From an uncultured Altererythrobacter sp. (GTDB lineage: Bacteria > Pseudomonadota > Alphaproteobacteria > Sphingomonadales > Sphingomonadaceae), in NCBI GenBank assembly GCA_937950385.1, contig CALFEA010000213.1:1-8293 (forward strand): a DNA stretch of 8,293 nucleotides, given 5' to 3'. The first letter of the stretch is position 1; the number at the start of each line of letters is the position of its first letter. Shown piece after piece: positions 6,092-8,293 of the stretch. The position numbers were made by a program, and so were the translations under genes. The notes beneath the pieces are model-generated. The model searched no databases, was not told the DNA's origin, and saw only the letters and a list, made by a program, of their open reading frames with translations.

Positions 6092-6825
6092 TGTGCGCGC
6101 GCGGTAAAGGTCTGCGGAGCATCGCCTTGTTGAGCCTGTTGGCGCTCTCTGCTTGCAAAATGGCGGATGCTTCTCCTGATCGGCCTGATACTGCGCTAGA
6201 ATTCCCGCTGCCAGATCGGCCCGTTTCCACGGTCACCTCGAATCAGTTCCAAAATGAAGACGTGCGCGACAGCCGCGGCGAGGCACAAAAGGTCATGGAT
6301 CTTGCCGCGATTACTGACGGCATGACCGTCGCCGATATTGGCGCTGGCGAGGGGTATTACACCGTTCGCTTGGCGGAGCGTGTGGGCACAGACGGCCGCG
6401 TGCTCGCACAGGATATTGATAGAGATGCATTGGAGCGGCTTGGCAATCGTGTCGAGCGCGAACGGCTTGAAAACATATCGATTAAACTGGGCGCAGAAGA
6501 TGATCCGCAATTACCCCAAGATAGTTTCGACCGCATTTTCTTGGTGCACATGTATCATGAGGTGACGGAGCCTTACGCCTTTCTTCACCGGCTTTGGCCC
6601 GCTTTGACCCAAGGTGGTCAGGTGATTGTCGTGGACACGGATAGGCCCACCGACCAGCATGGTATACCGCCATTGCTGCTGTCGTGTGAGTTTGCAGAAG
6701 TTGGTTTCCGCCTCATCGAATTTGTCGAAAAGCCTGATATTCGCGGATATTTTGCTCGGTTTGAGCGTAAAGAAAAACGTCCAGAACCCGCCGAAATCAA
6801 GGCATGCAGCAATGGCACGCAATGA
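6091..6825 (+). CDS. Predicted lipoprotein with class I SAM-dependent methyltransferase domain
   Basis: 244 residues from ATG 6091, which overlaps the prfB stop as TGATG; GTG 6088 would add one residue. Residues 8-22 (LRSIALLSLLALSAC) form a lipoprotein signal peptide with lipobox LSAC and lipidation cysteine C22, which predicts export and membrane anchoring. The rest looks like a Rossmann-fold methyltransferase: motif I VADIGAGEGYYTVRL (80-94), motif II acidic residues in AQDIDRDAL (106-114), a motif IV-like segment SFDRIFLVHMYHEV (145-158), then LWPALTQGGQVIVVD (168-182). Similar proteins are, as I recall, annotated only as methyltransferase-domain proteins in sphingomonads; the substrate is unknown. 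S-adenosylmethionine is not expected in the periplasm, so either it binds something else, stays cytoplasmic, or the internal ATG 6160 is used. Probably cotranscribed with prfB. The domain call is firm; function is open. Confidence 0.85.
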   Translation: MCARGKGLRSIALLSLLALSACKMADASPDRPDTALEFPLPDRPVSTVTSNQFQNEDVRDSRGEAQKVMDLAAITDGMTVADIGAGEGYYTVRLAERVGTDGRVLAQDIDRDALERLGNRVERERLENISIKLGAEDDPQLPQDSFDRIFLVHMYHEVTEPYAFLHRLWPALTQGGQVIVVDTDRPTDQHGIPPLLLSCEFAEVGFRLIEFVEKPDIRGYFARFERKEKRPEPAEIKACSNGTQ

Positions 6826-6947
6826 CGGGGTCATTCTTGCAACAAAGTCATACACAGCCTCTTTCCAGAAACCGCTACGCATTGGCGGCCAATCTGGTCT
6901 AGAGGACGTTAAATTATTGGCCGCACATAAGGTCGCTGCGCGCCATT

Positions 6948-6953
6948 GGGGAG
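6948..6953 (+). promoter_or_regulatory. Ribosome binding site deciding a TTG start
   Basis: GGGGAG lies 7 bases before TTG 6961. An in-frame TAA (6928-6930) closes the frame upstream, and no ATG or GTG occurs between that stop and the conserved FKGLSPIIYGG segment, so TTG 6961 is the best start. TTG 6946 lies upstream of the ribosome site and is unlikely. Confidence 0.65.
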
Positions 6954-6960
6954 CTATTCA

Positions 6961-8293
6961 TTGTTTAAGGGATTAAGTCCGATCATCTATGGCGGGCGCG
7001 AAGTTTGGCCGCTGATCGAAGGCGGCAAAGGCGTTTCGGCAACCAACCATTTGAGCTCTGGCGCATGGGCTGCGGCGGGCGGTATCGGCACGGTCAGCGC
7101 AGTGAATGCCGACAGTTACAATGAAGACGGAAGCCTGGTGGAATACACCTATCCGCAAGACACTCGCAAAGGTCGCCATGACCAGCTGGTCGAATATTCG
7201 ATCCGCGGCGGGGCAGAGCAAGTCAAACGCGCCTATGAAATGTCCAATGGCAAGGGCGCGATCAACATCAATATTCTGTGGGAAATGGGCGGCGCGCAAG
7301 CCGTTCTCGAAGGGGTATTGGAAAACACCAAGGGCATGGTCACTGGCGTAACTTGCGGGGCCGGAATGCCCTACAAATTGGCCGAGATCGCCGCGCGGCA
7401 TAGCGTCAATTATTTGCCAATCGTATCCTCTGCCCGTGCGTTTCGTGCGCTTTGGAAACGCAGCTATAAAAAAGTTCCGGAATGGCTGGCGGCTGTGGTT
7501 TACGAAGACCCATGGCTCGCAGGCGGGCACAATGGCCTCTCCAACGCCGAAAGCCCGACTGACCCGCAAGACCCGTACCCCCGGGTTAAGGAATTGCGCG
7601 AAACCATGCGCAAGGAAGGCGTCAGCGAAGACGTGGCCATCGTAATGGCTGGCGGCGTTTGGTATTTGCGCGAATGGAATGATTGGATCGACAATCCTGA
7701 GCTTGGCAAGATCGCTTTTCAATTCGGCACGCGCCCTTTGATTACAGAGGAAAGCCCGATCCCGCAGGTCTGGAAAGACATGCTGCGAACGGTGAAGCCA
7801 GGCGATGTTTTGCTGCACAAATTCTCGCCCACTGGCTTTTATTCCTCGGCTGTCAAAACGCCGTTTCTATTGGAATTGATGGGACGCAGCGAACGCCAAA
7901 TCCCCATTTTCAAAAAGGGTGCAGAAGACGGTACCGTCCAACTCGGCGATACAGGCAAAGCGCGCAGCATGTGGGTCAAGCCTGAGGATCAAGCCAAAGC
8001 CGCCAAATGGATTGCGCAGGGCCACACAGAGGCATTGAAAACGCCTGATGATACGGCGATTTTTGTGGAGCCATCCGCGCGTGATGTTATCCGCAAGGAT
8101 CAAAAAGATTGCATGGGCTGTCTGTCGCATTGCGGGTTCTCATCATGGAAAGATCATGATGATCACACCACCGGCCGCCTTGCTGATCCGCGCAGCTTCT
8201 GCATTCAGAAAACCTTGCAGAGCATCTCTCATGATGGAACGCCGGATGAGAACCTCGCCTTTGCTGGACATTCTGCCTATCGTTTTGCGCAGG
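6961..8293 (+). CDS. Nitronate monooxygenase / NPD-family flavin oxidoreductase (3' end beyond right edge)
   Basis: FMN-dependent TIM-barrel enzyme of the 2-nitropropane dioxygenase family, which oxidises alkyl nitronates to carbonyl compounds and nitrite; cytoplasmic. 444 residues are visible; the frame is open to the edge. Family signals: GGKGVSATNHLSSGAWAAAG (21-40), ININ at 101-104, GVTCGAGMP (129-137), AGGHNG with the likely catalytic H190, VMAGGVW (228-234) for FMN phosphate binding, and AFQFGTRPLITEES (252-265). The protein is longer than bacterial nitronate monooxygenases of about 320-360 aa: it continues with a C-terminal region holding CMGCLSHC (384-391) and C414. Start is TTG with a strong ribosome site. 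The gap of 135 bases to the methyltransferase gene contains no clear terminator or promoter. The true substrate may not be a nitronate, as many members are unassigned. Confidence 0.9.
   Translation, partial: MFKGLSPIIYGGREVWPLIEGGKGVSATNHLSSGAWAAAGGIGTVSAVNADSYNEDGSLVEYTYPQDTRKGRHDQLVEYSIRGGAEQVKRAYEMSNGKGAININILWEMGGAQAVLEGVLENTKGMVTGVTCGAGMPYKLAEIAARHSVNYLPIVSSARAFRALWKRSYKKVPEWLAAVVYEDPWLAGGHNGLSNAESPTDPQDPYPRVKELRETMRKEGVSEDVAIVMAGGVWYLREWNDWIDNPELGKIAFQFGTRPLITEESPIPQVWKDMLRTVKPGDVLLHKFSPTGFYSSAVKTPFLLELMGRSERQIPIFKKGAEDGTVQLGDTGKARSMWVKPEDQAKAAKWIAQGHTEALKTPDDTAIFVEPSARDVIRKDQKDCMGCLSHCGFSSWKDHDDHTTGRLADPRSFCIQKTLQSISHDGTPDENLAFAGHSAYRFAQ

Noticed and set aside
6821..6835. Perfect 6-bp inverted repeat AATGAC/GTCATT over the methyltransferase stop, considered as a terminator
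   Set aside because: Low GC stem, 3-base loop and no T-run afterwards; not convincing as a Rho-independent terminator.
6973..7818. 281-codon minus-strand open frame
   Set aside because: Entirely antisense to the conserved flavoenzyme barrel; the plus-strand translation has clear family motifs, so this frame is a shadow.

Overview
The window looks like a stretch of core chromosome from an alphaproteobacterium, most probably a Sphingomonadales member (Erythrobacter/Sphingorhabdus-like). This rests on protein character: an RNase E with a long charged insertion in its S1 domain, a frameshift-free RF2 starting MRAEGQAHIARIEAAL, and a long nitronate-monooxygenase-like protein with the SPIIYGGREVWPL opening. 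GC content looks moderate by eye (not computed). I see no mobile element, CRISPR array, tRNA or rRNA.

Layout. Left edge, minus strand: the first 297 residues of RNase E (rne, 3' part off the window), read leftwards from 891. Next is a 467-base divergent intergenic region with several inverted repeats. One sits directly against the rne Shine-Dalgarno, and a cluster surrounds the start of the next gene. Plus strand: an AmiC-type N-acetylmuramoyl-L-alanine amidase (1359-2249), a strong hairpin in the short gap, the bifunctional penicillin-binding protein 1A (mrcA, 2304-4862), a short gap with a possible weak promoter, peptide chain release factor 2 (prfB, 4964-6091), an overlapping gene for a predicted lipoprotein with a class I SAM-methyltransferase fold (6091-6825), and the first 444 codons of a nitronate monooxygenase/NPD-family flavoenzyme starting at TTG 6961 and running off the right edge.

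How it works together. The amidase removes stem peptides from glycan strands (cell separation) and PBP1A polymerises and crosslinks new peptidoglycan, so the two form a cell-wall synthesis/remodelling pair. rne and prfB, which flank them, serve RNA decay and translation termination. As I recall, the order rne (divergent) / amidase / PBP1A / prfB is common in Alphaproteobacteria. The methyltransferase is probably translationally coupled to prfB.

I found no new multi-gene system. The points most worth a second look are the exported lipoprotein methyltransferase, the remnant of the programmed frameshift site in prfB, the SPY variant of the RF2 tripeptide, the structured leaders of rne and the amidase gene, and the C-terminal four-cysteine motif of the flavoenzyme.
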